A DNA stretch of 64,000 nucleotides from the NCBI GenBank assembly GCA_964537505.1, contig CAZICK010000003.1, positions 1-64,000 on the forward strand, written 5' to 3'. Shown piece after piece: positions 34,256-42,649 of the stretch; position 1 is the stretch's first letter, and each line of letters starts with the position of its first letter. The notes under the pieces were generated by a model that was given only the letters and a program-made list of their open reading frames with translations, had not been told where the DNA came from and did not search any database. A program made the translations under genes and the position numbers. The DNA comes from DAINBT01 sp036732785. GTDB taxonomy: Bacteria; Planctomycetota; Phycisphaerae; Sedimentisphaerales; SM23-30.

Positions 34256-35100
34256 AGCTCAACCTCCTCAACAAACAGATCATCGCAGACAAATTCACGA
34301 AGCTTTGGCTGAACAACATTTATTATCGTAACTTTTGCGATTCTGCACTTTGCACACGCTCCCCGAAACGATACCAGAACACGATCTCCCACCACGTCGA
34401 TCAATTCTATATCACCACCATCCTGCCGCAATGCGGGCCGAATCTCTCGTTCGATTGTTTCCTCGATAAGTTTTATCTTTTGGATATTAGTCATCTTCTT
34501 ACGTGGAGGCTCGGCCTCAGCAACTTCGACGGGTTTGCCCAGTATCCTGGAAATAATTTGTGCTATGTCTGCCCTGCAACCGCCGCAACCACCGCCGGCC
34601 TTGCAGTAATTGGTCACATCCTCTACCGTTGAAAGATTATTTTCGCGAACTACCTGTTCTATTTCAAGCTCTGTTACCCCGAAACAAGTGCATACAATTC
34701 GGCCTTCAAGCTCCCTTAATCCCTTTTCGCCGGTCCGGTAGTTATTTATCGCTGCCTGAAGTGCTTCCCTGCCCATAACCGAACAGTGCATTTTTTGTTC
34801 CGGCAACCCGCCGAGATAATCAGCTATATCGCGGTTGGTCACCTTTTCCGCCTCTTCCAGCGTCATGCCTTTAATGATTTCCGTCAATGCCGACGAAGAG
34901 GCTATAGCACTGGCACAGCCGAACGTCTGAAACCTGGCATCTGCTATCCGGCCGTCTGCATCCAGCGAAAATGTCAGCTTGAGCATGTCCCCGCAGGCAA
35001 GCGAACCTGTCTCTCCGATGCCATCGGGATTCTCAACAACCCCCACGTTTCGAGGATTGCGGAAATGATCCTTAACTTTTTCTGTATAGTCCCACATCAT
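34252..35100 (-). CDS. nifU: full-length NifU Fe-S scaffold protein
   Basis: Three-domain scaffold of 282 residues. An IscU-like N-terminal domain (1-125: SLACGDMLKLTF, TFGCASAIASSSALTE, EQKMHCSVMG gives the three cluster cysteines) is followed by a BFD-type 2Fe-2S domain (about 130-180: VCTCFGVTE...CKAGGGCGGCRAD) and a C-terminal NFU domain with CAKC. The start overlaps the nadA stop. The pairing with nifS replaces the iscU/sufU system, and no nitrogenase genes are nearby, so it is a general Fe-S assembly system. Confidence 0.95.
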   Translation of the reverse strand: MMWDYTEKVKDHFRNPRNVGVVENPDGIGETGSLACGDMLKLTFSLDADGRIADARFQTFGCASAIASSSALTEIIKGMTLEEAEKVTNRDIADYLGGLPEQKMHCSVMGREALQAAINNYRTGEKGLRELEGRIVCTCFGVTELEIEQVVRENNLSTVEDVTNYCKAGGGCGGCRADIAQIISRILGKPVEVAEAEPPRKKMTNIQKIKLIEETIEREIRPALRQDGGDIELIDVVGDRVLVSFRGACAKCRIAKVTIINVVQPKLREFVCDDLFVEEVEL

Positions 35101-36008
35101 ACTGTTATACCTATCATGTTTTCTACAGCCTTTAGTGCTCGGCTACGAACCTCAGCCGACACCTCGACTTTATGCTCCATTTTCTCAAGAGACCAGAGTA
35201 CTTTTTCTATGGTCGTCAGTTTCATATTCGGACACACGCCAGCTTCTGAAGCTGCATAAAACCGTTTACCTGGGTTTTCCTTTTTGAGCCGATGAATTAT
35301 GCCTGGTTCCGTTGCGATAATGAACTTCTGTGCGTCGCTGTTTTTCGCATACCTGCACATCCCGCTTGTCGAAAGGACAACATCAGCCATATCGCGTATC
35401 GGTCTGGGACACTCCGGATGGGCCATGGTAATCGCGTCAGGGTGCTGAGCCTTTGCACGCGCAATATCACCTTCACGAATATGAACATGCGTTGGGCAGT
35501 AACCATTCCATAACACCATCCTCCGCCCCGTTTTCTGGGCAACATAATCCCCAAGGTACTTGTCGGGCACGAAAATGACCTCTTCATCGTCCTTCAGGGA
35601 TTCTACAACGTTTACGCTGTTCGACGACGTGCAGCAATAGTCGCTTTCCGCTTTCACTTCCGCACTGCTGTTGACATAACAGATGACCGTAGCGTTTGGA
35701 TGCTCCCGCTTTAATTGTCGCAACTGTTCAGCGTCGATCATATCAGCCATGGGACAACCGGCGTTTACGTCCGGCAATAAAACCGTCTTCCCCGGACTCA
35801 ATATCGCTGCCGTCTCAGCCATGAAATGAACACCGCAAAACACAATAACTTCAGCGTCAGTCTCAGCAGCACGTTGGCTTAACTCCAGTGAATCGCCGAG
35901 AAAATCCGCAATATCCTGCACCTCAGGCAGTTGATAATTATGCACCAAAATTACTGCTTTACGCTCTTTTTTAAGAGTTTCTATCTTGTTTTTTATTGGC
36001 TCAATCAT
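35097..36008 (-). CDS. nadA: quinolinate synthase A
   Basis: 4Fe-4S enzyme that condenses iminoaspartate with dihydroxyacetone phosphate in NAD synthesis. The start at 36008 (MIEPIKNKIETLKKERKAV) lies 31 nt after the regulator's stop; an earlier in-frame start would overlap that gene. Motifs: VHNYQLPEVQDIADFLGDSL, VFCGVHFMAETAAIL, PDVNAGCPMADM, CTSSNSVNVV and a C-terminal CPNMKLTTIEKVLWSLE. Conserved cysteines bind the cluster. Its place between an Rrf2 regulator and nifU-nifS ties a cluster-dependent enzyme to cluster supply. Confidence 0.93.
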   Translation of the reverse strand: MIEPIKNKIETLKKERKAVILVHNYQLPEVQDIADFLGDSLELSQRAAETDAEVIVFCGVHFMAETAAILSPGKTVLLPDVNAGCPMADMIDAEQLRQLKREHPNATVICYVNSSAEVKAESDYCCTSSNSVNVVESLKDDEEVIFVPDKYLGDYVAQKTGRRMVLWNGYCPTHVHIREGDIARAKAQHPDAITMAHPECPRPIRDMADVVLSTSGMCRYAKNSDAQKFIIATEPGIIHRLKKENPGKRFYAASEAGVCPNMKLTTIEKVLWSLEKMEHKVEVSAEVRSRALKAVENMIGITV

Positions 36009-36039
36009 TAACGCCACCCATCTACTAATCTTCTCGGAA

Positions 36040-36489
36040 TCAGATACAGTAATCCGCGGCACATTCTCCCCTTGCCGTATGGTCATTATCCACGAGTTCC
36101 TGGAAGGTGACAGAATCGTACACCTCGGCTACGGCATCGCGTGCTCGCGTCCACATATCTGTGAACGAGCATTTTTCCTTCAGCGGACATGGTTCGCCAT
36201 TCGTTTCCGCCAGACATTTCACCGGCGCCAGTGACCCGTCGATATACTTGATGATCTGCCCGGTGGCCAAATCTTTTGGGGAAGCGACCAGCAAGTACCC
36301 GCCCTGCATACCCCGGCGTGACTCGACAAAACCCCCGTGCTTGAGTTCGGCCAGGATAACCTCCAAAAACCGAACGGGGATCGCCTGAGCTTGAGCGATC
36401 TCGGCGATTTTTATTGGGGTGCGTCCGCCTCGCCTTGCCAACTCGAAAACCGCTCTCAAGGCATACTGACATTTCTGCGAAACATTCAT
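36040..36489 (-). CDS. Rrf2-family transcriptional regulator (IscR/CymR-like)
   Basis: 149-residue winged-helix regulator: MNVSQKCQYALRAVFELA, recognition region IAEIAQAQAIPVRFLEVILAELK, and the wing with GGYLLVASPKDLA. Three cysteines in the pattern C-x8-C-x5-C (about residues 94-109, ending CPLKEKC) could bind a 2Fe-2S cluster as in IscR. It heads the nadA-nifU-nifS operon, whose promoter carries a dyad expected for its own binding. The divergent metY operon makes a CymR-type sulfur role equally possible. Confidence 0.88.
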   Translation of the reverse strand: MNVSQKCQYALRAVFELARRGGRTPIKIAEIAQAQAIPVRFLEVILAELKHGGFVESRRGMQGGYLLVASPKDLATGQIIKYIDGSLAPVKCLAETNGEPCPLKEKCSFTDMWTRARDAVAEVYDSVTFQELVDNDHTARGECAADYCI

Positions 36490-36516
36490 GTTTTCACCAA
36501 AAAATCCACAAATAAT

Positions 36517-36535
36517 CTTGACTTATTCTATCAAG
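36517..36535. promoter_or_regulatory. CTTGA-N9-TCAAG operator between divergent Fe-S and methionine operons
   Basis: A perfect 5-bp inverted repeat in a 19-bp site, directly adjoining the -10 of the leftward promoter and overlapping the -35 of the rightward one. This size and placement suit an Rrf2-family dimer. Confidence 0.65.
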
Positions 36536-36545
36536 ATGATAAACT
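36518..36545 (+). promoter_or_regulatory. candidate promoter of metY operon
   Basis: TTGACT (36518-36523), 16-nt spacer, TAAACT (36540-36545). The -35 is part of the dyad operator, so occupation of the site should block it. Confidence 0.5.
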
Positions 36546-36564
36546 ATCAATGATCAGATGTCAA
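36536..36564 (-). promoter_or_regulatory. promoter of regulator-nadA-nifU-nifS operon
   Basis: On the minus strand TTGACA (36564-36559), 17-nt spacer, TATCAT (36541-36536). The start point falls in the CTTGA-N9-TCAAG dyad, indicating autoregulation. Confidence 0.75.
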
Positions 36565-36621
36565 GTATTTTTGGTGGTTTTGTCAAAGATTCTTGGCAGT
36601 AGCGGACCGATACAAGCGTAT

Positions 36622-36677
36622 GTCCTTGAATAACAATGGGTTATGTTTAGTGTCGTTTTTTTTGCAAGGACTTTTTT
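36622..36677 (+). terminator. terminator-like hairpin in the metY leader
   Basis: Arms GTCCTTG (36622-36628) and CAAGGAC (36665-36671) are followed at once by six Ts, 25 nt before the metY start. The 36-nt loop holds a smaller hairpin (ATAAC/GTTAT) and its own T-run. If transcription begins at the candidate promoter, this is a leader attenuator; otherwise it is a simple terminator insulating metY. No known SAM riboswitch consensus was recognised. Confidence 0.5.
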
Positions 36678-36701
36678 GAGTAGTTGAAAGGGGCAGAAAC
36701 A

Positions 36702-38012
36702 ATGAGTAGTAAGGATCATTACGGTCTTGGCACGAAAGTTCTGCACGCCGGACAGGATGTCGACCCGGCCACGAATGCACGGGCGGTGCCGATTTATCAG
36801 ACCACATCGTACATTTTCAATTCGGCCGAACATGCCGCCAACCTGTTCGGCCTGAAGGAATTCGGCAACATTTACACCCGCATCATGAATCCGACGACGG
36901 ATGTGCTGGAGAAGCGGCTGGCGGCCCTGCATGGGGGCGTTGGTGCATTGGCGCTTTCCTCGGGTGCGGCAGCGGTGGCAATGGGGGTATTGAATATTAC
37001 CAAGGCCGGTCAGAACATCGTCTCAAGCGATGCTTTGTATGGCGGGACATACAACGCGTTTCATTATACGCTGCCTAAGCTGGGCGTGGAGGCACGGTTT
37101 GTGGATTCGTCCGATCCGGACAATTACTCGCAGGCAATCGATGAAAACACGCGATTGCTGTATGTTGAGTCGATTGGCAATCCCAAGAATAATGTCGATG
37201 ATTTCAGGGCTATAGCGGATATCGCTCATGCTCATAATATTCCGTTGATGATGGACAATACAGTTTCACCACTGATATTTAATCCTTTTGAGCATGGCGC
37301 AGATATTGTGGTATATTCGCTGACAAAGTTCATTGGCGGTCATGGTACGAGTATCGGCGGCGCGATTGTGGATTCGGGAAAGTTCGACTGGTCAAAAGGA
37401 GATTTTCCGGAGATAACCGAACCGGACCCATCATACCATGGTTTGGTGTTGTGGGATGCATTCGGATTGCATGATGAGGCGTTGATACGCGGGGCAGCGT
37501 ATATAATGAAGGCTCGTTTGCAGTTATTGCGAGATATAGGGGCGTGCCTTTCGCCTTTTAATGCTTTTTTGATATTACAAGGGCTGGAAACGCTGCATTT
37601 GCGAATGCCGCGGCATTGTGAAAATGCCCTGGCGTTGGCGCAGTGGCTGGAAAAGAACCCCGCGGTGGCCTGGGTGAACTACCCCGGTCTGCCGAGCCAT
37701 CGGGACTATAAGAATGCCAGGAAGTATCTGCCGAACGGTGCCGGAGCGATTATGGGGTTTGGCATTAAGGGAGGTAAAGAAGCAGGCGTCAAAGTGATCG
37801 AATCGGTCAAACTGTTCAGTCACCTGGCTAATGTTGGCGATGCCAAAAGTTTGATTATTCACCCAGCCTCGACGACACACCAGCAGCTTTCTTCGGAGGA
37901 GCAACTGGCGGCCGGGGTGACGGAAGATTTCATCCGTCTTTCAATTGGTATCGAAGATATTGAAGATATAATTGCCGATCTTGATCAGGCGATCACGGCA
38001 TCACAGAGGTAA
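36702..38012 (+). CDS. metY: O-acetylhomoserine sulfhydrylase (aminocarboxypropyltransferase)
   Basis: PLP enzyme that makes homocysteine from O-acetylhomoserine and sulfide. It has 436 residues; the start at 36702 (MSSKDHYGLGTKVLHAGQ) has GAAAGGGG 8 nt upstream. The Cys/Met-metabolism signature with the PLP lysine is YSLTKFIGGHGTSIGGAIVDSG. GNIYTRIMNPTTDVLEKRLAALHGG and the C-terminal HPASTTHQQLSSEEQ are typical. It is the first gene of metY-metX-metW-cysE, divergent from the Fe-S operon. Confidence 0.93.
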   Translation: MSSKDHYGLGTKVLHAGQDVDPATNARAVPIYQTTSYIFNSAEHAANLFGLKEFGNIYTRIMNPTTDVLEKRLAALHGGVGALALSSGAAAVAMGVLNITKAGQNIVSSDALYGGTYNAFHYTLPKLGVEARFVDSSDPDNYSQAIDENTRLLYVESIGNPKNNVDDFRAIADIAHAHNIPLMMDNTVSPLIFNPFEHGADIVVYSLTKFIGGHGTSIGGAIVDSGKFDWSKGDFPEITEPDPSYHGLVLWDAFGLHDEALIRGAAYIMKARLQLLRDIGACLSPFNAFLILQGLETLHLRMPRHCENALALAQWLEKNPAVAWVNYPGLPSHRDYKNARKYLPNGAGAIMGFGIKGGKEAGVKVIESVKLFSHLANVGDAKSLIIHPASTTHQQLSSEEQLAAGVTEDFIRLSIGIEDIEDIIADLDQAITASQR

Positions 38013-38021
38013 TTGTGCCCA

Positions 38022-39209
38022 ATGGGTGTGAGTATGGATTCGAATAGTCAACAGAAAGAATATCCCGGACTGGGTCTGGTAGAGACTCAACACGTGGAGT
38101 TGTGCAAAGACGGTTTGAAGCTCGACAGTGGCGTTACGATCGGTCCGGTGAACGTAGCTTACGAGACCTACGGAACCCTTAGCGAGCAAAAGGACAATGT
38201 CATTATGGTTTGTCATTCGCTTTCGGGTGGCGCCCATGCGGCGGGATGGCACCGCGGTGATCGTAAGCCTGGTTGGTGGGATATCATGGTTGGGCCTGGC
38301 AAGGCCTACGATACCGATCGATATTATGTGATTTGTCCCAATTTGCTTGGCGGATGTTATGGTACGACAGGTCCGTCGTCGATCGATCCTAAAACAGGAA
38401 GACCTTATGGCATGAGGTTTCCAGTGGTGACGGTTCGCGACATGGTAAACCTGCAGATACGGCTGCTCGATCACCTGGGTATCGATCAGGTTCTGTCCGT
38501 GACGGGCGGCTCGATAGGCGGGATGATGGTTTTGCAGTGGGCGGTCTCATACCCCAAGCGTGTGCGGTCAGTGATTGCCATTGCCACCACGCATCGCCAT
38601 TCTCCGCAGCAGATCGCATTCAACGAGGTGTCGCGGCAGTCGATCATGGCCGACCCGGCGTGGAAGAACGGCGACTATTACGACGGCGATGGACCTAAGA
38701 TGGGTCTGGCGGTGGCACGGATGATCGGCCATATTACCTATCTGTCGGAGCCGGGCATGGAGCAGAAGTTCGGCCGCCGACTGCGCGATCGCGAACGGTA
38801 CGGATACGATTTTTCCAAAGAATTTGAAGTTGAAACATATTTGGAACATCAGGGGCAAAGTTTTGTGGAGCGGTTTGACGCCAACTCGCTACTATATATA
38901 ACGAAAGCGTTGGACTACTTCGATTTGTCTAACGGTTTTGATTCGTTGACCGAGGCGTTTCGTGGCTGCCCGACAGTTTTTTTGTTGATTGCCTTCTCGT
39001 CGGACTGGCTCTATCCACCGCATCAAATGAAGGGCGTGGCCAAGGCGATTCGCCGTTCCGGCGGCGACGCTACATATTATGAGATCAGCAGCGACTACGG
39101 GCACGATGCCTTTTTGTTGGAGTATAAAAAGCAAACACCATTGATTCAGTCTTTCCTGGAACGGGCATACCGAACGCATAGCATAATGGATGAGAAATAT
39201 AATGCCTGA
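38022..39209 (+). CDS. metX: homoserine O-acetyltransferase
   Basis: Acetylates homoserine with acetyl-CoA, feeding MetY. It is an alpha/beta-hydrolase fold with the nucleophile in TGGSIGGMMVLQWAV, the Asp in FSSDWLYPPHQ and the His in YGHDAFLLE. The start at 38022 has AGAGGT 11 nt upstream; a TTG at 38013 and an ATG at 38034 are alternatives. The 395 residues are normal for the family. metW overlaps its end by 8 nt, the classical metXW arrangement. Confidence 0.93.
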   Translation: MGVSMDSNSQQKEYPGLGLVETQHVELCKDGLKLDSGVTIGPVNVAYETYGTLSEQKDNVIMVCHSLSGGAHAAGWHRGDRKPGWWDIMVGPGKAYDTDRYYVICPNLLGGCYGTTGPSSIDPKTGRPYGMRFPVVTVRDMVNLQIRLLDHLGIDQVLSVTGGSIGGMMVLQWAVSYPKRVRSVIAIATTHRHSPQQIAFNEVSRQSIMADPAWKNGDYYDGDGPKMGLAVARMIGHITYLSEPGMEQKFGRRLRDRERYGYDFSKEFEVETYLEHQGQSFVERFDANSLLYITKALDYFDLSNGFDSLTEAFRGCPTVFLLIAFSSDWLYPPHQMKGVAKAIRRSGGDATYYEISSDYGHDAFLLEYKKQTPLIQSFLERAYRTHSIMDEKYNA

Positions 39210-39819
39210 GCATATTGTCAATCAAGAGAAAATATATCGCTGGATTATCGAACATACGCCTGAAAAGGGGCGTGTACTGGATATTGGTTGTGGCGACGGT
39301 GAACTGCTGGCCAACCTTGTAGAAAAACGCGGCGTACGTGGCACCGGCATCGAGATATCCGAAGAATGTGTAATGCACGCGGTACAGCGTGGGTTGTCGG
39401 TACATCACGGCAATGTCGAGGAAGGTCTTGACCATTATGACGACGGTACGTTTGATCTGGTGATTATGTCACTGACCATCCAGGAAATAGGTGATCTGCG
39501 GCGAGTGATAAACGAAGCTTTCCGAGTAGGCAAACAAATTATTGTGGTTTTTCCAAATTTTGGTTACTGGCGTGGACGCTGGCAACTGGCGATAAGCGGC
39601 CGGGCGCCACAAACGTGCAATTTGCCGTACAGTTGGCATGACTCACCCAACCGGCATTTCTTTACCGTTGCCGATTGGGATGACTTTTGTCGGCAGGAAG
39701 CATGGCGGTGCCTGGAAAAACATTTTCTGGCGGCAGGCAAATCTGTAGGTTTTTTGACCAATTTACGGGCGGAGGTGGCGATGTATTTGATGGAAAAAGG
39801 AGATCACGGTAATGAATAG
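39202..39819 (+). CDS. metW: methionine biosynthesis protein MetW
   Basis: Methyltransferase-fold partner of MetX, needed for methionine synthesis in many bacteria. It has 205 residues: VLDIGCGDGELLANLVEKRGV (SAM-binding fold), GIEISEECVMHAVQRGLSVHHGNVEEGL, VIMSLTIQEI, and the characteristic FPNFGYWRGRWQL then LPYSWHDSPNRHFFTVADWDDFC. It starts inside metX (8-nt overlap) and ends 8 nt inside cysE, so all three are translationally coupled. Confidence 0.93.
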   Translation: MPEHIVNQEKIYRWIIEHTPEKGRVLDIGCGDGELLANLVEKRGVRGTGIEISEECVMHAVQRGLSVHHGNVEEGLDHYDDGTFDLVIMSLTIQEIGDLRRVINEAFRVGKQIIVVFPNFGYWRGRWQLAISGRAPQTCNLPYSWHDSPNRHFFTVADWDDFCRQEAWRCLEKHFLAAGKSVGFLTNLRAEVAMYLMEKGDHGNE

Positions 39820-40738
39820 TCCTGTTGATAAAGATTTGGCCAAGCTGACTGACAAGGTTCTGGCCAGCTACCGACGTGAAAAGCAAACCAAACGAATCGG
39901 TGAGATGTGCCTGCCGTCACGGGCAAAAATTATCGAAATCCTCGAACGAATTCGACAATTACTTTTCCCCGGATATTTCGGCCACAAGGAACTGACGCAG
40001 CAGAACGTGCAGTTTCACGCAGGCAATCTCCTGGTGCAAGTTGGCAAAAATTTGGCTGAGCAGATATACAATTGCCTGTGCACCTGTCATAGTGATGAGA
40101 AAGTCAGGGTGTGCCAAAAAAAGGCCGGGGAAATCGCACGTGATTTCCTGGCCAGGATTCCTCAGATTCGCACGTTCTTGGCGATGGATGCCCAGGCGTT
40201 TTACGACGGCGACCCAGCCGCTAAAAGCCTCGACGAAATCATTTACTGCTATCCCGGCTTTTACGCAATAACCGTTTATCGCATTGCTCATGAACTGCTG
40301 GAACTGGGCGTTATGTTAATGCCTCGGATAATGACCGAATACGCTCACAGCATTACCGGCACGGACATCCACCCCGGCGCGAAAATAGGCAAACGGTTCT
40401 TTATCGATCACGCAACCGGCGTAGTCATCGGTGAAACAACACAAATAGGCGATAACGTGAAGATATATCAGGGTGTAACACTTGGTGCGAAGAGCTTTCC
40501 CAAGGACGAACGTGGCAGGGTCATCAAGGGCTTCAAGCGGCATCCAACTATCGAGGACAATGTTACGATATACCCCAATGCGACCATCCTCGGCGGCCAA
40601 ACCGTCATCGGCAAAGGAGCAACAGTCAGCGGCAATGTTTACATCACCGAATCTGTTCAGCGCAACAGCCTGGTCAAGCAGGAAACTCCAAAACTCCAAG
40701 TAATCCGCAAGCTAACAAAAAAATCAAAAAAGACATAG
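39812..40738 (+). CDS. cysE: serine O-acetyltransferase
   Basis: Makes O-acetylserine for cysteine synthesis. It has 308 residues: a helical N-terminal domain (1-175) and a left-handed beta-helix with hexapeptide repeats (DIHPGAKIGKRFFIDHATGVVIGETTQIGDNVKIYQGVTLGA...VTIYPNATILGGQTVIG). The catalytic His and Asp are in the DH pair of FFIDHATG. The N-terminal domain is longer than in the shortest CysE, as in the EpsC-type enzymes. Ending the metYXW unit, it couples cysteine and homocysteine routes. Confidence 0.92.
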   Translation: MNSPVDKDLAKLTDKVLASYRREKQTKRIGEMCLPSRAKIIEILERIRQLLFPGYFGHKELTQQNVQFHAGNLLVQVGKNLAEQIYNCLCTCHSDEKVRVCQKKAGEIARDFLARIPQIRTFLAMDAQAFYDGDPAAKSLDEIIYCYPGFYAITVYRIAHELLELGVMLMPRIMTEYAHSITGTDIHPGAKIGKRFFIDHATGVVIGETTQIGDNVKIYQGVTLGAKSFPKDERGRVIKGFKRHPTIEDNVTIYPNATILGGQTVIGKGATVSGNVYITESVQRNSLVKQETPKLQVIRKLTKKSKKT

Positions 40739-40797
40739 GATACCACAAACCGCGTAAGAGCATGTGCTATATATGGCAGATTTTAGCGTCTTCCATA

Positions 40798-41154
40798 ACC
40801 CATCTTCTACACCTTGATTTTGCAACTCTTTTCTACCGTGATCTCTTCGAGAATTTTGTCTTCATCGATCTGAAAATGGTTCCGCGGTTTGGGGGCGGCA
40901 AGATACTTGCGATACCCTGTATTGCCAACCAATGCCTTCTCGCCCTGCTTGAGGTGTTCACGCAGACTCTCAACAATAGCGTTGCGGTCGGCAACAATGC
41001 AAATACGGTCGATACAAAATTTGCTTTTGAGGCGGTCAACAATCGGAACCAGCGTCTTTACATCCGCTTTGAGGTAAAAAACACAAAATCATCATTTTTA
41101 GTCTAAAAACGCTATTTTCCGCCTCCCAAAAAGACGCAACTGTAGAAGATGGGT
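40798..41154. mobile_element. 357-bp deleted insertion sequence with 14-bp inverted ends
   Basis: Perfect 14-bp terminal inverted repeats ACCCATCTTCTACA (40798-40811) and TGTAGAAGATGGGT (41141-41154) enclose only a C-terminal transposase fragment. No target duplication is obvious in the flanks. It is too short to encode an active transposase, so it is a MITE-like relic. It makes up most of the 40739-41317 gap between cysE and gcvPA. Confidence 0.75.
40807..41088 (-). pseudogene. C-terminal fragment of a DDE transposase (IS1634/IS4-like)
   Basis: The open minus-strand frame encodes 93 residues without a start codon, including LKADVKTLVPIVDRLKSKF, then RICIVADRNAIVESLREHL, then KALVGNTGYRKYL. 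The run ADVKTLxPIVDRLK...VADR corresponds to the middle of IS1634-type transposases including one catalytic Asp. The stop codon lies within the left inverted repeat. The N-terminal part is deleted. Confidence 0.65.
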
Positions 41155-41198
41155 CAAACGTGACTGGTATTTGGTCTGGCATTTTCACTTGGCATTGG

Positions 41199-41317
41199 TA
41201 TAATGCCGGGCGGCTGTGCAGACTGGAGAGAGCGGATTCCAACAGCACCGAAGACTTGACAAACGCCCGGCAATATGAAGAATATCCACGGGAATCGCAA
41301 TCGAATGGAGAATCGCA
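41199..41317 (+). promoter_or_regulatory. gcvPA promoter -10 and structured 5' leader
   Basis: A perfect TATAAT lies at 41199-41204. The leader can form TGCCGGGCG (41204-41212) with CGCCCGGCA (41264-41272), enclosing GCTGT/ACAGC. It contains CTGGAGAG and CACCGAAG, two sequences also seen in glycine riboswitch aptamers, but the matching CTCTCAGG block is missing and the first stem would begin upstream of the expected transcript start. It is therefore recorded only as a structured leader. Confidence 0.4.
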
Positions 41318-42649
41318 ATGCCTTTTATAAGCAATACCGACCAGCAGCGTAAAGAAATGCTCGATGAGCTTGGGTTGACGATGGATGGTTTGTTCGCCGA
41401 TGTGCCGGCAGAGTTGAGGTGTCAATCTTTCGATCTGCCTGAGGGGATCGGTGAGCAGAAGGTGCGCAGGTGCCTTGAGGATTTGAGCCGCAAGAACTCG
41501 ACAAACCTTATCGGTTTTCTCGGCGGCGGGTTTTACGATCATTTTATCCCGGCGGCGGTAGATGCGCTGGTCTCACGCAGCGAATTCTATACGGCCTATA
41601 CCCCCTACCAGCCGGAGATTTCGCAGGGTACGCTCCAGGCGATATACGAGTACCAGTCGATGATCTGCCGATTGACCGATATGGAGGTGTCTAACGCTTC
41701 GCTGTATGATGGAGGAACGGCACTTTATGAGGCGATGACGATGTCACTGCGGGTCACGGGGCGGAATAAGATTATTATCGACGACAGCGTCAATCCGATA
41801 TATCGGGTTATGATCCACTCATACACGCGGAATCTGAGAATTGAACTGCATGAGACGCTTAACACAGGAGGGTTAGCCAATCGTCAGGAGATATTCGATC
41901 TTATCGACGACCAGACGGCAGCGGTTATATTGCAGAACCCGAATTTTTTCGGTTGTATCGAGGACTATAGCGATGTTGCCGAGGCGGCTCACAAAAAAGG
42001 GGCATTGCTGATTTGTTCGTGTTATCCGATTTCGCTGGGGATACTAAAGACGCCTGGTGCAATGGATGCGGATATAGTGACCGGCGAAGGTCAAAGTCTG
42101 GGACTGCCGCTGTCGTTTGGCGGGCCTTACCTGGGTTTTATGGCAACCCGGCAGAAATACATTCGCAAGATGCCCGGCCGTATCGTGGGCCAAACAACCG
42201 ATACCATGGGCCGGTGCGGTTACGTCCTGACCCTCCAGACCCGTGAACAGCACATCCGGCGGGATAAGGCAACCTCCAATATCTGCACCAATGAAAGCTT
42301 ATGTGCGCTGCGGGCCTTGATATATCTATCCTTGTTAGGCAGTGAGGGTCTGCGAGACCTGGCCCATCGATGCGCCGATAAGGCCAGTTACGCTTATCGT
42401 CGTCTCACCGCATTGCCAGCGGTCCATCCGCGTTTTCACGCCAAATGGTTTTTCAATGAATTCGTACTGGACCTGCCCTGCCCCGCCGTCGATGTCATCG
42501 GCAGACTGATCGAGAAGGGATTCGCGGCTGGATTTCCGCTGAGCCGTTACTATAAGGACATGGAAAATTCCATGCTGATCGCCGTGACGGAGAAAAGGAC
42601 CAAACAGGAAATAGGCATGCTGGCCGAGGCACTGGAGGGGGTATTATGA
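41318..42649 (+). CDS. gcvPA: glycine dehydrogenase (decarboxylating) subunit 1
   Basis: First subunit of the split P-protein of the glycine cleavage system. It has 443 residues with the conserved FLGGGFYDHFIPAAVDALVSRSEFYTAYTPYQPEISQGTLQAIYEYQSM and GEGQSLGLPLSFGGPYLGF. The N-terminal MPFISNTDQQRKEMLDELG is the family start. It is coupled to gcvPB by a 4-nt overlap. gcvT and gcvH are not in the window. Confidence 0.95.
   Translation: MPFISNTDQQRKEMLDELGLTMDGLFADVPAELRCQSFDLPEGIGEQKVRRCLEDLSRKNSTNLIGFLGGGFYDHFIPAAVDALVSRSEFYTAYTPYQPEISQGTLQAIYEYQSMICRLTDMEVSNASLYDGGTALYEAMTMSLRVTGRNKIIIDDSVNPIYRVMIHSYTRNLRIELHETLNTGGLANRQEIFDLIDDQTAAVILQNPNFFGCIEDYSDVAEAAHKKGALLICSCYPISLGILKTPGAMDADIVTGEGQSLGLPLSFGGPYLGFMATRQKYIRKMPGRIVGQTTDTMGRCGYVLTLQTREQHIRRDKATSNICTNESLCALRALIYLSLLGSEGLRDLAHRCADKASYAYRRLTALPAVHPRFHAKWFFNEFVLDLPCPAVDVIGRLIEKGFAAGFPLSRYYKDMENSMLIAVTEKRTKQEIGMLAEALEGVL

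Noticed and set aside
41221..41290. Canonical glycine riboswitch upstream of gcvPA
   Set aside because: CTGGAGAG and CACCGAAG are present but the pairing CTCTCAGG block is absent and the outer stem starts before the expected transcript start; kept only as a structured leader.
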